This document shows positions 50,952 to 60,856 of a stretch of 64,000 nt of DNA, piece after piece (within the stretch, counting starts at the first letter, position 1; each line of letters starts with the position of its first letter). This stretch comes from Ornithinimicrobium humiphilum. Its GTDB lineage: Bacteria; Actinomycetota; Actinomycetes; Actinomycetales; Dermatophilaceae. The position numbers were made by a program, and so were the translations under genes. Below the pieces are notes generated by a model. The model made no database searches and was not told where the DNA came from. It saw only the letters and a list, made by a program, of their open reading frames with translations. The DNA is taken from contig NZ_VFPU01000001.1 of assembly GCF_006716885.1 (NCBI RefSeq), positions 1,240,001-1,304,000 of the forward strand, given 5' to 3'.

Positions 50952-52292
50952 GTGGCAGCACGGGGGCAGCGGCGAGGCCGACGGGTATGGCGCTGGGTGC
51001 GCCGGCTGGTGCTCTACCCGCTGCTGGCGCTCATCCTGGTCGTCGCCGGCACGGTCGCCTGGGTCCAGGCCACGATCTACCGCGCGCCCGACCCCGAGAC
51101 CCGTCCGCTCGCGCTGACCGGCGCGACGGTGCTCGTCGGACCTGACCTCGAGCCCCTGACCGGCGCGACGGTGCTCGTTCGCGGCGGTCGCGTCGCGCAG
51201 GTCGGACCGGCGGGCGAGGTGACGGTCCCCGAGGACGCCCGCGTGATCGACCTCGCCGGCGCCACCGTGCTGCCCGGGCTCGTCGACTCCCACGCCCACC
51301 TCCTCGCGCCGAGCGGGACGAACGCCGTGACCAGCATCGCGTCGTGGGCCAACCACTACTTCAGGTATGCCGCAGCGCGCCGGGAGGCGTACCTGCAGCA
51401 CGGCATCACCTCGGTGCGGAGCATGGGCGACGACCCGCAGTGGGTCCTGGAGCTGAGGCGGCGGGTCGACGCCGGTGAGCTCGCGGGGCCCCGTGTCTTC
51501 GCCGCCGGGCCGGTCTTCACCACGCCCAACGGCCACCCCGTCGTCACGCTCGGCGGCAGCACCGAGGACCCCGGCGTCCGTGTGCCATCCACCCCGGAGG
51601 AGGCCCGGGCCCAGGTGCGCGAGCTGGCCACCGGGGAGCACCCCGTCGACCTGGTCAAGGTGATCCAGGAGCGGGGCGACCCGGCCCGTCTGGTCATGGA
51701 CCCGATCCCGCTGCCCGTGCTGGAGGCGATCGTCGACGAGGCGCACGCGCACGACATACCCGTCTTCGCGCACTGGGGCACGCAGGAGGACCTGACCGAC
51801 GTGCTCGAGGCGGGCGTCGACGGGCTCGACCACCTCGAGCCGCGGGGCACCGCCGACGGCTGGGACCCCGACCTCCTCGCGCGCGTCGTCGCCGACGGCG
51901 TCACCCTCGCGCCGACCTTCGCCGTCATGGAGCCCAAGATGCGCGACACGCTGCTGCCCACCCAGCAGGAGCGCTTCGCCGAGTTCCTCGACGCGGGCGG
52001 GCGACCGGTCGCGGGCAGCGACGCCCCGATGAACGGCCTGGAGTTCGGGGCCTCGTTGCTCCACGAGCTCGAGCTGATGGTCGAGGCCGGCGCGAGCCCG
52101 CGGCAGGCACTGCGGGCCGCGACCTCGACCGCCGCGGAGGTGCTGCGGTCCGACGAGATCGGGGTGATCGAGGAGGGTCGCCCGGCTGACCTGCTCGTCG
52201 TCGACGGCGACCCGCTGACCGACATCACGGCGGTGAAGCAGGTCCTCCTCGTGCTGCGCGACGGCACACAGGTCGTCGACCACCTGCCCTGA
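50952..52292 (+). CDS. Membrane-anchored amidohydrolase
   Basis: 446 residues from GTG with AGGAGG upstream. A basic N-terminus and one membrane helix (about 17-38) put the enzyme outside the membrane. The amidohydrolase barrel shows LPGLVDSHAHLLAP (HxH, about 112), KVIQERG (Lys, about 236), VFAHWG, LDHLEPRG and the Asp in VAGSDAPMNG (about 357). Substrate unknown; relatives are imidazolonepropionase-like hydrolases and lactonases. Stands alone. Confidence 0.87.
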   Translation: MAARGQRRGRRVWRWVRRLVLYPLLALILVVAGTVAWVQATIYRAPDPETRPLALTGATVLVGPDLEPLTGATVLVRGGRVAQVGPAGEVTVPEDARVIDLAGATVLPGLVDSHAHLLAPSGTNAVTSIASWANHYFRYAAARREAYLQHGITSVRSMGDDPQWVLELRRRVDAGELAGPRVFAAGPVFTTPNGHPVVTLGGSTEDPGVRVPSTPEEARAQVRELATGEHPVDLVKVIQERGDPARLVMDPIPLPVLEAIVDEAHAHDIPVFAHWGTQEDLTDVLEAGVDGLDHLEPRGTADGWDPDLLARVVADGVTLAPTFAVMEPKMRDTLLPTQQERFAEFLDAGGRPVAGSDAPMNGLEFGASLLHELELMVEAGASPRQALRAATSTAAEVLRSDEIGVIEEGRPADLLVVDGDPLTDITAVKQVLLVLRDGTQVVDHLP

Positions 52293-52305
52293 CCAGCGCC
52301 GCCCC

Positions 52306-53031
52306 TCACCCTCCGAGCAGGTCGCCCAACCCTCCGCTGCGGCCGGTCCGCTCGCCGCTGCCGCTGGTCTGGGCGTTCTCCGCCGGCTGGACCAGGACGT
52401 GCCCGTTCCCCCTGAAGGCCATCTGGATCGTCTCGCCCGTCCCGCCGCGGATCAGCGAGCCGAGCCCGCCGGTGTCGACCCGCACGTCCATCCGCACGCC
52501 GGCGGTCCACAGCACGACCGCGTGCGCGTCGGCGAACGTCGGCGCCTGCCCCACGTCCAGGGCGACGGGCTCACCCTTGCTGGTCACCGCGACATACCCC
52601 GAGCCCTTGAGCACGACGTTGAACAGGCCGCCGGCCATCATCCCGCCCCGCACGGCGACCCGGTGGATGTCCCAGTCGATCGAGGAGCTGAAGGCGAGCA
52701 CGTTGGCACCGTTGACCGAGATCATGTCGTTGTCGAGGTAGAGGATCTGGACGTCGGCGGCGCTGTCGGCGAGGAAGAGCTCGCCCTGGCCGGTGCACTC
52801 CATGATCGGCACCCCCTCGCCGGTCATCGCCTTCTTCAGCATGCGGTCCAGCCCGCCCGAGCCGCGGTTGGCGAAGCGGATGTCACCCTGGTAGGCCACC
52901 ATCGAGCCGATCCGGGCGCTCACCGGCCCGTAGTCCATCCGCACCTTGAGCAGCTTGGAGTTCTGCCGGACGAACTGGTCGCGGGACTCGGTTTCCTTGA
53001 ACTCCTCGAAGAGGGAGCCGTGGATCGCCAT
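52306..53031 (-). CDS. AIM24 family protein
   Basis: 241 residues in the single-domain AIM24/TIGR00266 pattern of stacked beta-strands (LKVRMDYGPVSARIGSMVAYQGDIRF, LFLADSAADVQILYLDNDMISVNGANVLAFSSSIDWDI, GGLFNVVLKGSGYVAVTSKGEPV) with a Gly-rich tail. AGGAG precedes the ATG. Family function unknown (mitochondrial biogenesis in yeast); bacterial members are often near TerD-type stress genes, which are not seen here. Confidence 0.88.
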   Translation of the reverse strand: MAIHGSLFEEFKETESRDQFVRQNSKLLKVRMDYGPVSARIGSMVAYQGDIRFANRGSGGLDRMLKKAMTGEGVPIMECTGQGELFLADSAADVQILYLDNDMISVNGANVLAFSSSIDWDIHRVAVRGGMMAGGLFNVVLKGSGYVAVTSKGEPVALDVGQAPTFADAHAVVLWTAGVRMDVRVDTGGLGSLIRGGTGETIQMAFRGNGHVLVQPAENAQTSGSGERTGRSGGLGDLLGG

Positions 53032-53302
53032 GGGTGCTTCTCCTTGCCTGGGCGGGTCGTCGACGCGGTATGCGGCCGGGCCGGCGGGCGAGGAGGCCCC
53101 CGGACCGTCCATGACCGAGTGTGGTCGGTGGTGAAGGCACTTGTCAGCAAGGGAGCAGGCAACGACGGGACTTCTCGGCACGGCGATGAAGCCCTCGAAC
53201 GAGCTCGCCGGGCAGGCACCTCACCCCGCACCTGGCCCTTGCCGCATCCCCTGGAGAGCCGCTTTACTGTTCCCACGCTCACCGTCGAGAGAGGTCGCCC
53301 CC

Positions 53303-53959
53303 ATGCGCCCAGCCCCAGCAGCTCCCCGGCGGTTCCTGGCCATCACGGCCCCTCTCCTCGCCGTGCTCCTCCTCACGGCCTGCGGTGGAGGCGATGACGC
53401 GACCAGGGAGGAGCCGGTGGCTGCGGCCGAGGATCCCGCCGCCGAGGACCCCGACGACGGGGGAGCGGGGGACACCGGTGAGGGCGACTCCGGCCAGGAG
53501 GGCGCCGCGATGGACGAGACCGAGGACGTGGTCGCCGAGGAGGCGGCCGGGTCCGACGAGGCCACCCGGGTCTGCGACGCGCTGACCGCGGCGGACCCCG
53601 ACACCGCCTTCGCGGACCTGACCTTCGACACCCCGCAGCCCGGCACCGACGTCGCCGCCTGCCGCATGGCGCTGACCAACGCCGAGGGCGAGGGCCTGTC
53701 CGCCGCCCTGGACCAGAACGACCTGTTCTCGGTCTACCAGGAGCAGTACGCCGATGACGAGGACGTCTACCGCGAGATCCCCGGGCTGGGCGAGGAGGCC
53801 TTCATCCTCAACGACGCCCAGCTGCACGTCCGGCAGGGGGACGAGCGGTGGATGATCACCCTCCAGGCGTTCGTCTTCGGCGACGACCCGGCCATGCCGG
53901 AGCCGTCGGCCACCGAGGCCGGGCTGACGGAGATCGCGCGCACCCTCCTCGACCGGTAG
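53303..53959 (+). CDS. Lipoprotein of unknown function
   Basis: 218 residues. Signal peptide with lipobox LLLTAC (about 22-27), a long acidic linker (to about 90) and a mature domain with two Cys (VCDALTAADPDTAFADLTF, AACRMALTNAEG), about the size and pattern of DUF3558-like actinobacterial lipoproteins, though assignment is not certain. GAGAGG precedes the ATG. Independent transcription; the MFS gene begins 26 bp later. Confidence 0.78.
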   Translation: MRPAPAAPRRFLAITAPLLAVLLLTACGGGDDATREEPVAAAEDPAAEDPDDGGAGDTGEGDSGQEGAAMDETEDVVAEEAAGSDEATRVCDALTAADPDTAFADLTFDTPQPGTDVAACRMALTNAEGEGLSAALDQNDLFSVYQEQYADDEDVYREIPGLGEEAFILNDAQLHVRQGDERWMITLQAFVFGDDPAMPEPSATEAGLTEIARTLLDR

Positions 53960-53985
53960 CCGTCCCGGGCTGGTTTCATGCACCC

Positions 53986-55188
53986 GTGACTCACCCCGAG
54001 CCCGGGCACGCCCGCGGCACCTCCGCATACCGCCGCCTCCTGGCCGCGCTGCTGTGCGCGGGCATCGCGACCTTCGCCCAGCTCTACTCCCCGCAGGGCG
54101 TGCTGCCGCAGATCGCCACGGACCTCGGGACGAGCGCCGACCGAGCCGCCCTGACCGTCTCGGCCGCGACGCTGGGGCTGGCGCTCGCCGTCGTGCCGTG
54201 GTCCTTCGTCGGCGACCGGTTCGGGCGGCTGCGGTCGATGATCGTCGCCGTCGTGGGCGCCACGGTGCTCGGTCTGCTCTCGGCCTGGGCCCCCACCTTC
54301 GAGCTGGTGCTCGCCCTGCGGCTGCTCGAGGGCGCGGCGCTCGGCGGCGTCCCCGCCCTGGCGATGGCCTACCTCAACGAGGAGGTCGACGCCCGCGCCG
54401 CCTCGGTCGCCGCGGGCTGGTTCGTGGGCGGCACCACCGTCGGTGGGCTGCTCGGGCGGGTGGTCGCCACGCCGGTCGCGGACGTCAGCTCCTGGCGGGT
54501 GGGTATGACGACCGTCTCGGCGATGGCGGCGCTCGCCGCCGTCGCCTTCGTCGCCCTCGCACCCCGGGAGCGGCGCTTCGTGGCCGTGCGCGTCGGGACC
54601 GTCCTGGACCAGACCCGCCGGGTGCTCGTCAACCTGCAGGACCGGTCGCTCGTGGGGCTCTACCTGTCGGCCTTCCTGCTCATGGGCGGCTTCGTCGCCG
54701 TCTACAACTACCTCGGCTTCCGGCTGACGGCAGAGCCCTACCTGCTGCCCGGCTGGGTGGTCGGGCTCGTCTTCCTCGCCTACCTCGCGGGCACCGTCTC
54801 CGCGCCGCGGGCGGGGGAGCTGGCCGCCCGGCACGGGAGGTATGCCGTGCTCGTCGGCAGCGTCCTCGTCATGCTCGCCGGCCTCCTGCTCACCCTCACC
54901 GGTCCGCTGTGGCTGGTGCTGACGGGCCTGGTCGTGCTCACCGCCGGCTTCTTCGGCGCGCACTCCGTGGCGTCCGGGTGGGCCGGAGCCCGGGCGGTGA
55001 CGGCCCGTGGCCAGTCGACCGGCCTCTACAACCTGGCCTACTACGCCGGCTCCAGCGTGCTCGGCTGGGCCGGTGGCCTGGCCTTCGAGGCGGTGGGCTG
55101 GCCCGGCGTCGTCGCCTGCGTCGCCACGGCTGCGCTCGCGACACTGGCGGTTCAGCGGGTGCTGGTGCGCGCCGACTCGGTAGCGTAA
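53986..55188 (+). CDS. MFS transporter (YnfM-like)
   Basis: 400 residues, 12 membrane helices. TFAQLYSPQGVLPQIATDLG, motif A GDRFGRLRSM, GAALGGVPALAMAYL and a second-half LYNLAYYAGSSVLG pattern resemble inner-membrane exporters such as YnfM. GTG start; the ATG 8 bp upstream meets an immediate stop. Substrate unknown. Confidence 0.85.
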   Translation: MTHPEPGHARGTSAYRRLLAALLCAGIATFAQLYSPQGVLPQIATDLGTSADRAALTVSAATLGLALAVVPWSFVGDRFGRLRSMIVAVVGATVLGLLSAWAPTFELVLALRLLEGAALGGVPALAMAYLNEEVDARAASVAAGWFVGGTTVGGLLGRVVATPVADVSSWRVGMTTVSAMAALAAVAFVALAPRERRFVAVRVGTVLDQTRRVLVNLQDRSLVGLYLSAFLLMGGFVAVYNYLGFRLTAEPYLLPGWVVGLVFLAYLAGTVSAPRAGELAARHGRYAVLVGSVLVMLAGLLLTLTGPLWLVLTGLVVLTAGFFGAHSVASGWAGARAVTARGQSTGLYNLAYYAGSSVLGWAGGLAFEAVGWPGVVACVATAALATLAVQRVLVRADSVA

Positions 55189-55220
55189 GGGCGCCGTCCC
55201 CGACGTCGAGGAGTCCCGCC

Positions 55221-56852
55221 ATGGCCGACCGCGATCCCGTCCAGGGAGACTACCTGCGCGACTACGGAATCGACCCGGACCGTGGGGCCGAGATCGAGCA
55301 GCAGTCGCCCGGGGAGCGCGACCCCGGTCTGGAGGAGCGTCCCAACCGCATCCGGTGGATCGGCCTGGCGGCCGGCCTCCTGGCTGCGCTGCTCGTCTAC
55401 TTCGTGATGCCCGGGGACGTGGCGCACGCGGCACGGCTGACCGCGGCCGTCGCCGTTCTCATGGGTGTCTGGTGGATGACCGAGGCGCTGCCGATCCCCG
55501 TCACCGCCCTCGTCCCGCTCGTCGTCTTCCCCGTCCTCGGTGACGCCAGCGTCAACGATGTGGGGGCGTCATACGGCAACAACATCATCTTCCTCTTCAT
55601 GGGCGGCTTCATGCTGGCGCTGGCCATGCAGCGGTGGAACCTGCACCGGCGCATCGCGCTGGTCACCGTGCGCGCCATGGGGACCAACCCCGCCATGGTC
55701 GTCGCCGGCTTCATGATCGCCACCGGCTTCCTGTCGATGTGGGTGTCCAACACCGCCACGGCCGTGATGATGCTCCCCATAGGGGTGTCCGTCCTGCTGC
55801 TCGTCGCCCGCCTGGGCACCGCGACCGCTGCGGCGGGTGAGGACGGCGCCCTGGACCGGGTCGACGCGGACGCCGACCCGACCTCCCAGGAGGTCAAGGA
55901 CGCGGTCATCGAGTCCAACTTCGGCACCGCCCTCATGCTCGGGATCGCCTACGCCGCGTCGATCGGCTCGCTCGGCACCATCATCGGCACCCCGCCCAAC
56001 ACCCTGCTGGTCGGCTACCTCGCGGAGAACCACGACATCACCATCGGCTTCGGCCAGTGGATGATGGTCGGCGTCCCGCTCGCGGTGATCTTCCTGGCGA
56101 TCTGCTGGTTCCTGCTGACCAAGGTCTTCTTCAAGCCCGAGATCGACGAGATCCCCGGGGGTCGCGAGATGATGACCAAGGAGATCGACAAGCTGGGCCG
56201 GATGTCCCAGGGGGAGATCCGGGTGCTGGCCATCTTCGTGCTCGCGGCCGCCTCTTGGGTCAGCATCCCGCTCCTCTTCGACGAGCCGCCGATCGACGAC
56301 GCCGGCATCGCCATGACCATCGCCATCCTCCTCTTCCTCCTGCCGGCCGGTGCCGCCCGTGGCGTGCGCCTGCTGGACTGGAACAGTGCGGTCGCGCTGC
56401 CCTGGGGCGTCCTGCTCCTCTTCGGTGGCGGGCTCGCGCTCTCCGCGCAGTTCGGCTCCTCGGGGCTGACCGAGTGGATCGGCACCCAGGCCGAGGGCCT
56501 CGGCGGGCTGCCGATGGTGCTCCTCGTGGTGATCTTCACCGCCGGCATCATCTTCCTCACCGAGCTGACGTCCAACACCGCGACGGCCGCGACCTTCCTG
56601 CCGGTCGCCGGCGGTGTCGCGCTCGGCCTCGGCGTCGACCCGATGCTGCTCGCCATCCCGGTCGCGCTCGCCGCCACCTGCGCGTTCATGCTGCCGGTGG
56701 CGACGCCGCCCAACGCCATCGCCTTCGGCTCCGGCTACGTGACCATCCCGCAGATGGTCAAGGCCGGCCTCTGGCTCAACCTCATCGGCATCGTGCTCGT
56801 CACGGCCACGGTGATGACGCTGGCTGTCTGGGTCTTCAGCATCGTCTACTGA
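55221..56852 (+). CDS. DASS/SLC13-type sodium:anion symporter
   Basis: 543 residues, about 12 membrane segments. Both family SNT signatures appear: SNTATAVMMLPIG (about 175) and SNTATAATFLPVAGG (about 453), with TTG/GTPPN-like GTIIGTPPNTLL and ATPPNAIAFGSGY loops. Such proteins import di- or tricarboxylates or sulfate with Na+. Starts 32 bp after the MFS gene, with CGAGGAG upstream, likely one transcript. Confidence 0.92.
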   Translation: MADRDPVQGDYLRDYGIDPDRGAEIEQQSPGERDPGLEERPNRIRWIGLAAGLLAALLVYFVMPGDVAHAARLTAAVAVLMGVWWMTEALPIPVTALVPLVVFPVLGDASVNDVGASYGNNIIFLFMGGFMLALAMQRWNLHRRIALVTVRAMGTNPAMVVAGFMIATGFLSMWVSNTATAVMMLPIGVSVLLLVARLGTATAAAGEDGALDRVDADADPTSQEVKDAVIESNFGTALMLGIAYAASIGSLGTIIGTPPNTLLVGYLAENHDITIGFGQWMMVGVPLAVIFLAICWFLLTKVFFKPEIDEIPGGREMMTKEIDKLGRMSQGEIRVLAIFVLAAASWVSIPLLFDEPPIDDAGIAMTIAILLFLLPAGAARGVRLLDWNSAVALPWGVLLLFGGGLALSAQFGSSGLTEWIGTQAEGLGGLPMVLLVVIFTAGIIFLTELTSNTATAATFLPVAGGVALGLGVDPMLLAIPVALAATCAFMLPVATPPNAIAFGSGYVTIPQMVKAGLWLNLIGIVLVTATVMTLAVWVFSIVY

Positions 56853-56874
56853 CGGCGGCGGTTAGCCTGCTCGG

Positions 56875-57156
56875 ATGGGACTCTTCGGCAACGACGACCA
56901 GATCCGCTCGCTGACCAGGCAGGTCACCGACCTCAAGGCCCAGGTCCAGCGCCTGACAGCCGTGGTGGAGCTGCTCGCCCGTGAGCAGGGCGTGAGCACC
57001 GCCGCCCTGGCCGCGGTCGCGCCCGCCGAGGAGCCCTGGGTCGACGAGGCACGCCGGATGAAGGCCGAGACCGGGCCCATCGCCGCCATCAAGCTCGTCC
57101 GCGAGCGGACCGGCATGGGGCTGCGCGAGGCCAAGGAGGCCGTCGACCGCCTCTGA
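56875..57156 (+). CDS. Small protein with ribosomal L7/L12 C-terminal-like domain
   Basis: 93 residues: an N-terminal coiled coil (IRSLTRQVTDLKAQVQRLTAVVELLAREQG) and a C-terminal half (AETGPIAAIKLVRERTGMGLREAKEAVDRL) that matches the L7/L12 C-terminal helix-turn motif. Several actinobacteria have such small non-ribosomal proteins. Function unknown. Starts 22 bp after the symporter. Confidence 0.8.
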   Translation: MGLFGNDDQIRSLTRQVTDLKAQVQRLTAVVELLAREQGVSTAALAAVAPAEEPWVDEARRMKAETGPIAAIKLVRERTGMGLREAKEAVDRL

Positions 57157-57169
57157 GGGTCGCCGCGCC

Positions 57170-58636
57170 TCAGAAGCGCGAGGAGCTGCCCGACCCGCTG
57201 AAGCTGCCGCCGCTGCTGCTGAAGCCGGACGACGACCCGCTGGACGAGGACTGCCGCGAGGACTCCACCTTCGACATGCCCTCGCGGTAGCCGCGCGAGA
57301 ATCCGTCGACGGGATACCAGACCCAGCTCGGGTGGGTGGTGGTGATGATGGTGGTCTCGCGGCGCCGGGCCCTCCGCTCGCGCCGCAGGGCCTCCTCGAG
57401 CATCTCGCGCTCGGACTCGTCGTCCATCTCCTCGGCGACGACGGGGGTGAGCTTGTCGAGCAGCGTGGTCAGCTCGTCACGGATGGAGCGCAGCGCGTCG
57501 AGCGCGTCGTCGGGGGAGATGGTGCTGTCCTCGAGCTGGCCACGGAGCATGTCGAGTCGCGTCAGGGCCTCCGAGGCGAAGCTGCGCAGCGCCAGCGCCT
57601 CCGGCCGGCCGCGCACCCCCTGGGGGAGCTCCGACTCGAGCATCGGCCGGACCTTCTCCAGGTCGTCCCGCACCGGGCGCACCTGCCGCTGCCAGGCCTC
57701 GGGCCAGGCCCGGTCCCGGTTGAGCAGCGCCGCGGTGTCGGCGATGACGTCGTCGAGGTCGTCCAGCTCCCGCGCCCGGTCCCGGTATGCCGTGAGCCGC
57801 GCGAGCGTCTCCTTGCGGTCGTAGTCCCGCTCGCCGAGGGACCGCACCTCGTTGCCGAGGTCGGTGAGCTCGCGGAAGCCCTGCTTGTACTCGTCGTAGC
57901 GGCGGAGCATGAGCCCGCCGTAGCGCGACTCCTCGGGGATGAGGCGCGCGTGCAGCTCGGTCACCTCGTAGTCGGCGACGACCGCGGCCAGGCGGCGGTC
58001 GCCCTCGGCCCGGGCCTCCTGGCTGCGACGGGCCCGCCGGCGGCCGACCCCGTAGTAGATGCCGGACGCGCCCAGCGTGAGCAGCGAGGCGGCACCGCCG
58101 ACGACCGCCCCGCCGGCGGTGCGGGCGAACGGCGCGTTCATCCGCGCCGCGGCCGCCTCGACACCGGTGATGGCGCCCTCGGTCCACTGGGCGGCCCGCA
58201 GGTCGTCCTTCGTCGCGTCCTGGACCGCGAGCTGCGCGTCCTGGCCGATCTTGCGGTTCTCGCCGAAGTAGGTGCCGACGAGCCGGGCCTCCGGGTCGAC
58301 GCCGAAGATGTAGAGGTCGTCGGCCCACTTCTGCTGGTCGGGGCTGAGCCACTCCGGCCGCTCCGAGCGGGCGTGCGCGAGCACGGCGTCGTTGAGGGCG
58401 AGGTCGTCGGAGCGTCCGGTGCGGACGGTGAAGACCGCCACGTCGGTCGGCTCGAAGAAGCGCACGTCCTCGAGCCCGGCGAGCAGCGTGGGCTCGTGGA
58501 TGATCCCTGCCTCGTCGTCGAGCACGACCTGCGACACCGGGTGCTCGGGGCCCGAGGTGGCCCACAGCCCCACGCTGCCCCCGATCACGCCCAACGACGC
58601 GACGCCCCCGACCAGTGCCCTTCTCGCCACCGACAT
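57170..58636 (-). CDS. DUF5129-type membrane protein
   Basis: 488 residues. A signal-anchor helix (5-26), a TPM-like extracytoplasmic region (VVLDDEAGIIHEPTLLAGLEDVRFFEPTDVAVFTVRTG, about 35-165), a second membrane helix (about 175-198), long cytoplasmic coiled coil (200-440, RRARRSQEARAEGD..., YRDRARELDDLDDVIADTAALLN) and a Ser/Gly-rich C-terminus ending SGSGSSSRF. Typical for DUF5129 of Micrococcales. Possible envelope role; unproven. Confidence 0.75.
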   Translation of the reverse strand: MSVARRALVGGVASLGVIGGSVGLWATSGPEHPVSQVVLDDEAGIIHEPTLLAGLEDVRFFEPTDVAVFTVRTGRSDDLALNDAVLAHARSERPEWLSPDQQKWADDLYIFGVDPEARLVGTYFGENRKIGQDAQLAVQDATKDDLRAAQWTEGAITGVEAAAARMNAPFARTAGGAVVGGAASLLTLGASGIYYGVGRRRARRSQEARAEGDRRLAAVVADYEVTELHARLIPEESRYGGLMLRRYDEYKQGFRELTDLGNEVRSLGERDYDRKETLARLTAYRDRARELDDLDDVIADTAALLNRDRAWPEAWQRQVRPVRDDLEKVRPMLESELPQGVRGRPEALALRSFASEALTRLDMLRGQLEDSTISPDDALDALRSIRDELTTLLDKLTPVVAEEMDDESEREMLEEALRRERRARRRETTIITTTHPSWVWYPVDGFSRGYREGMSKVESSRQSSSSGSSSGFSSSGGSFSGSGSSSRF

Positions 58637-59012
58637 CCGTGCCCGCTCCCGTTCCTGGGTGTCCGACCTGCGCTGCCGCCACAGTAGCGACCCGCCTCGG
58701 ACGGGCGACAGACCGCTCCGGTTCCGCCTACGGCCGTCGGGACCGCTTGGCGACGACGGCTGCGAGGACACCCACCGGGAAGACCCACCACCACCCGTGC
58801 GACGTCGGCGAGCGTGCGGCGGCCGTTCCCAGAAGCAGTCACGGCAGGAGCCTAGGCCGGAACGGGTGGCTCGGCGCGGGGGTATGCCGTGCGGCCGCTC
58901 CACGTGCAGGCGCAGCGGGAGCCGACATCCTGACAGCCTCCGCCCCGTCGCGGCCTCCGACTCCTATGCTTCCCGCGGAGGGCAGCGCTGCCCGGTCAGG
59001 GGTAGGTAGGAC
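58637..59012. other. 376-bp intergenic region without a supported gene
   Basis: Divergent between DUF5129 and the NERD-helicase gene. Contains one TATGCT -10-like element near 58974 and a GGTATGCC word at 58880. A short open stretch on the minus strand (58728-58838, with a GWWWVFPVGVLAAVV run) lacks a start codon. Confidence 0.5.
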
Positions 59013-60689
59013 ATGGGTGCACGAACGATCCCGGCGGACCCGGTGTTCGCCAGCGACGCCGAGCGCGAGGTCTGGCGGCGGCTCGTCGGCCAGCTCGGCG
59101 AGGACGACGTGGTGCTCGCCAACCGACGGCTCACCGACGACGAGCAGGACCACGAGGCCGACCTGGTGGTCCTGATGCCCGGTGCCGGCATCGTCGTGCT
59201 CGAGGTCAAGGGCGGCAGCGTCACGGTGGACGAGCAGGGCCGGTGGCACCAGTACGGCGGGGGAGCGGACCGCGAGATCGACCCCGTGGGCCAGGCGAGG
59301 CGGACCAAGCACGCGCTACGGAAGTACGTCCAGGACGACCCGCGCTGGAAGGACTCCTCCGCGACCCGGGTGCGGTGGGCCCACGCGGTTGTGACCCCCT
59401 ACTCGAGCGTCCCGGACGACTTCTCGCTGCCGGAGTGCAGCCGCGACATGGTGCACGGCAAGGACGACCAGAAGCACCTGGCGAAGCGGCTGCGGGCTCT
59501 GACCGGCACCCAGGACGTCCACCACCGGGTCCCGACGCTGGACGACGTCGCGGAGATCGTGGACATCCTGTCCGGGCGCAACCGCATGGAGCGCGAGGTG
59601 ACGGCCGAGGCCGACGACCGCGAGGCGCGCGCCCAGCGCCTGACGCAGGAGCAGGCGATGATCCTCTCGGTCACCCGGCTGCTCGACCGCGTGGAGGTGC
59701 GGGGCGGTGCGGGCAGCGGCAAGACCGTGCTCGCGATGACCCAGGCCAAGCAGCTGACCAAGGGTTTCGGCGGGAAGAAGGCGCAGCGGGTCGCGCTGCT
59801 GTGCTACTCGATCGGCCTCGGCGAGTGGTTCAAGCGGTCCTTCGACCACGAGCCGCGCAAGTCCCGACCGGCGTTCTACGGGCGGTTCGAGGAGCTCGGG
59901 AGGACGTGGGGCGCCGAGATCACCGCAGACCGTCACGACTCCGACTTCTGGGAGAAGGAGCTGCCGGCCAGGATGGCGCAGCTCGCCGCCGACCTGCCCG
60001 AGGGCAAGAAGTTCGACGCGATCATCGTCGACGAGGCGCAGGACTTCGCCGAGGACTGGTGGGCCCCGTTGCTGGCCGCGCTCAGGGACCCGGAGGAGGG
60101 CGGCCTCTACGTCTACTCCGACGAGAACCAGAAGGTCTTCGCGCGCTTCGGTCGCCCGCCCGTCGCGCTCGTGCCGCTCGTGCTCGACCACAACCTGCGC
60201 AACACCAGGCAGATCGCCGAGAGCTTCGGGCCGCTGGCCCCGATGCGCATGCGGGCGCTCGGCGGCGACGGGCACGAGGTGAGGTTCGTGCAGGCCTCGC
60301 CCGAGGAGGCCCTCGGCGTCGCGGACGACGAGGTGCTGCGCCTGCTGGACGAGGGGTGGCCCACCGAGCACGTCGCGCTGATCACGACCGGCGCTCGCCA
60401 CCCCGTGCAGAACGAGCTGCAGGCATCCCTCGACCAGGAGGGTTACTGGCGCACCTTCTGGGACAGCGACGACGTCTTCTACGGCCACGTGCTCGGCTGC
60501 AAGGGTCTCGAGCGGCGCGCGGTCGTGCTGTGCGTCAACGAGGACGGCACCCGGGACCGGTCCAAGGAACGGCTCTACGTCGGCCTCTCCCGGGCGACGG
60601 ACAGGCTCGTCGTGGTGGGTGACGGTGAGGTGATCCGCCGCACCGGCGGGGAGGAGATCGCCCGCCGGCTGGGGGTGTCCCGCGCCTGA
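59013..60689 (+). CDS. NERD nuclease-like / UvrD-type helicase fusion
   Basis: 558 residues. The NERD domain (about 12-150) shows HEADLVVLMPGAGIVVLEVKGG (E64, K66 of the PD-(D/E)xK-like core). The superfamily 1 helicase follows: Walker A VRGGAGSGKTVLA (about 229-241), DEAQDF (about 340-345), LDHNLRNTRQIAES and RLYVGLSRATDRLVVV. NERD-helicases are thought to process nucleic acid and turn up in defence islands, but no proven activity is known to me for this subfamily. Single gene; the next gene encodes an Ltp-repeat surface protein. Confidence 0.88.
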   Translation: MGARTIPADPVFASDAEREVWRRLVGQLGEDDVVLANRRLTDDEQDHEADLVVLMPGAGIVVLEVKGGSVTVDEQGRWHQYGGGADREIDPVGQARRTKHALRKYVQDDPRWKDSSATRVRWAHAVVTPYSSVPDDFSLPECSRDMVHGKDDQKHLAKRLRALTGTQDVHHRVPTLDDVAEIVDILSGRNRMEREVTAEADDREARAQRLTQEQAMILSVTRLLDRVEVRGGAGSGKTVLAMTQAKQLTKGFGGKKAQRVALLCYSIGLGEWFKRSFDHEPRKSRPAFYGRFEELGRTWGAEITADRHDSDFWEKELPARMAQLAADLPEGKKFDAIIVDEAQDFAEDWWAPLLAALRDPEEGGLYVYSDENQKVFARFGRPPVALVPLVLDHNLRNTRQIAESFGPLAPMRMRALGGDGHEVRFVQASPEEALGVADDEVLRLLDEGWPTEHVALITTGARHPVQNELQASLDQEGYWRTFWDSDDVFYGHVLGCKGLERRAVVLCVNEDGTRDRSKERLYVGLSRATDRLVVVGDGEVIRRTGGEEIARRLGVSRA

Positions 60690-60856
60690 CGGGTATGCCG
60701 TCCGCACCGGTCCGCGGGTGCGTCCGAGGGGGTCTGTCAGACCCTGCTGCCAGTGTCTGTCGTGGCGGGGAGATCGATCCCGCCGCCCGGGTGCGTGAGC
60801 CCGGGACAGGGAGTCCTCGCGACGGAGCGGGGACGCAGCAGAGGGGAAGACGTGCG

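Noticed and set aside
58728..58838. Short minus-strand frame encoding a GWWWVFPVGVLAAVV membrane-like segment
   Set aside because: No start codon after the preceding in-frame stop and no ribosome binding site; too short to support.
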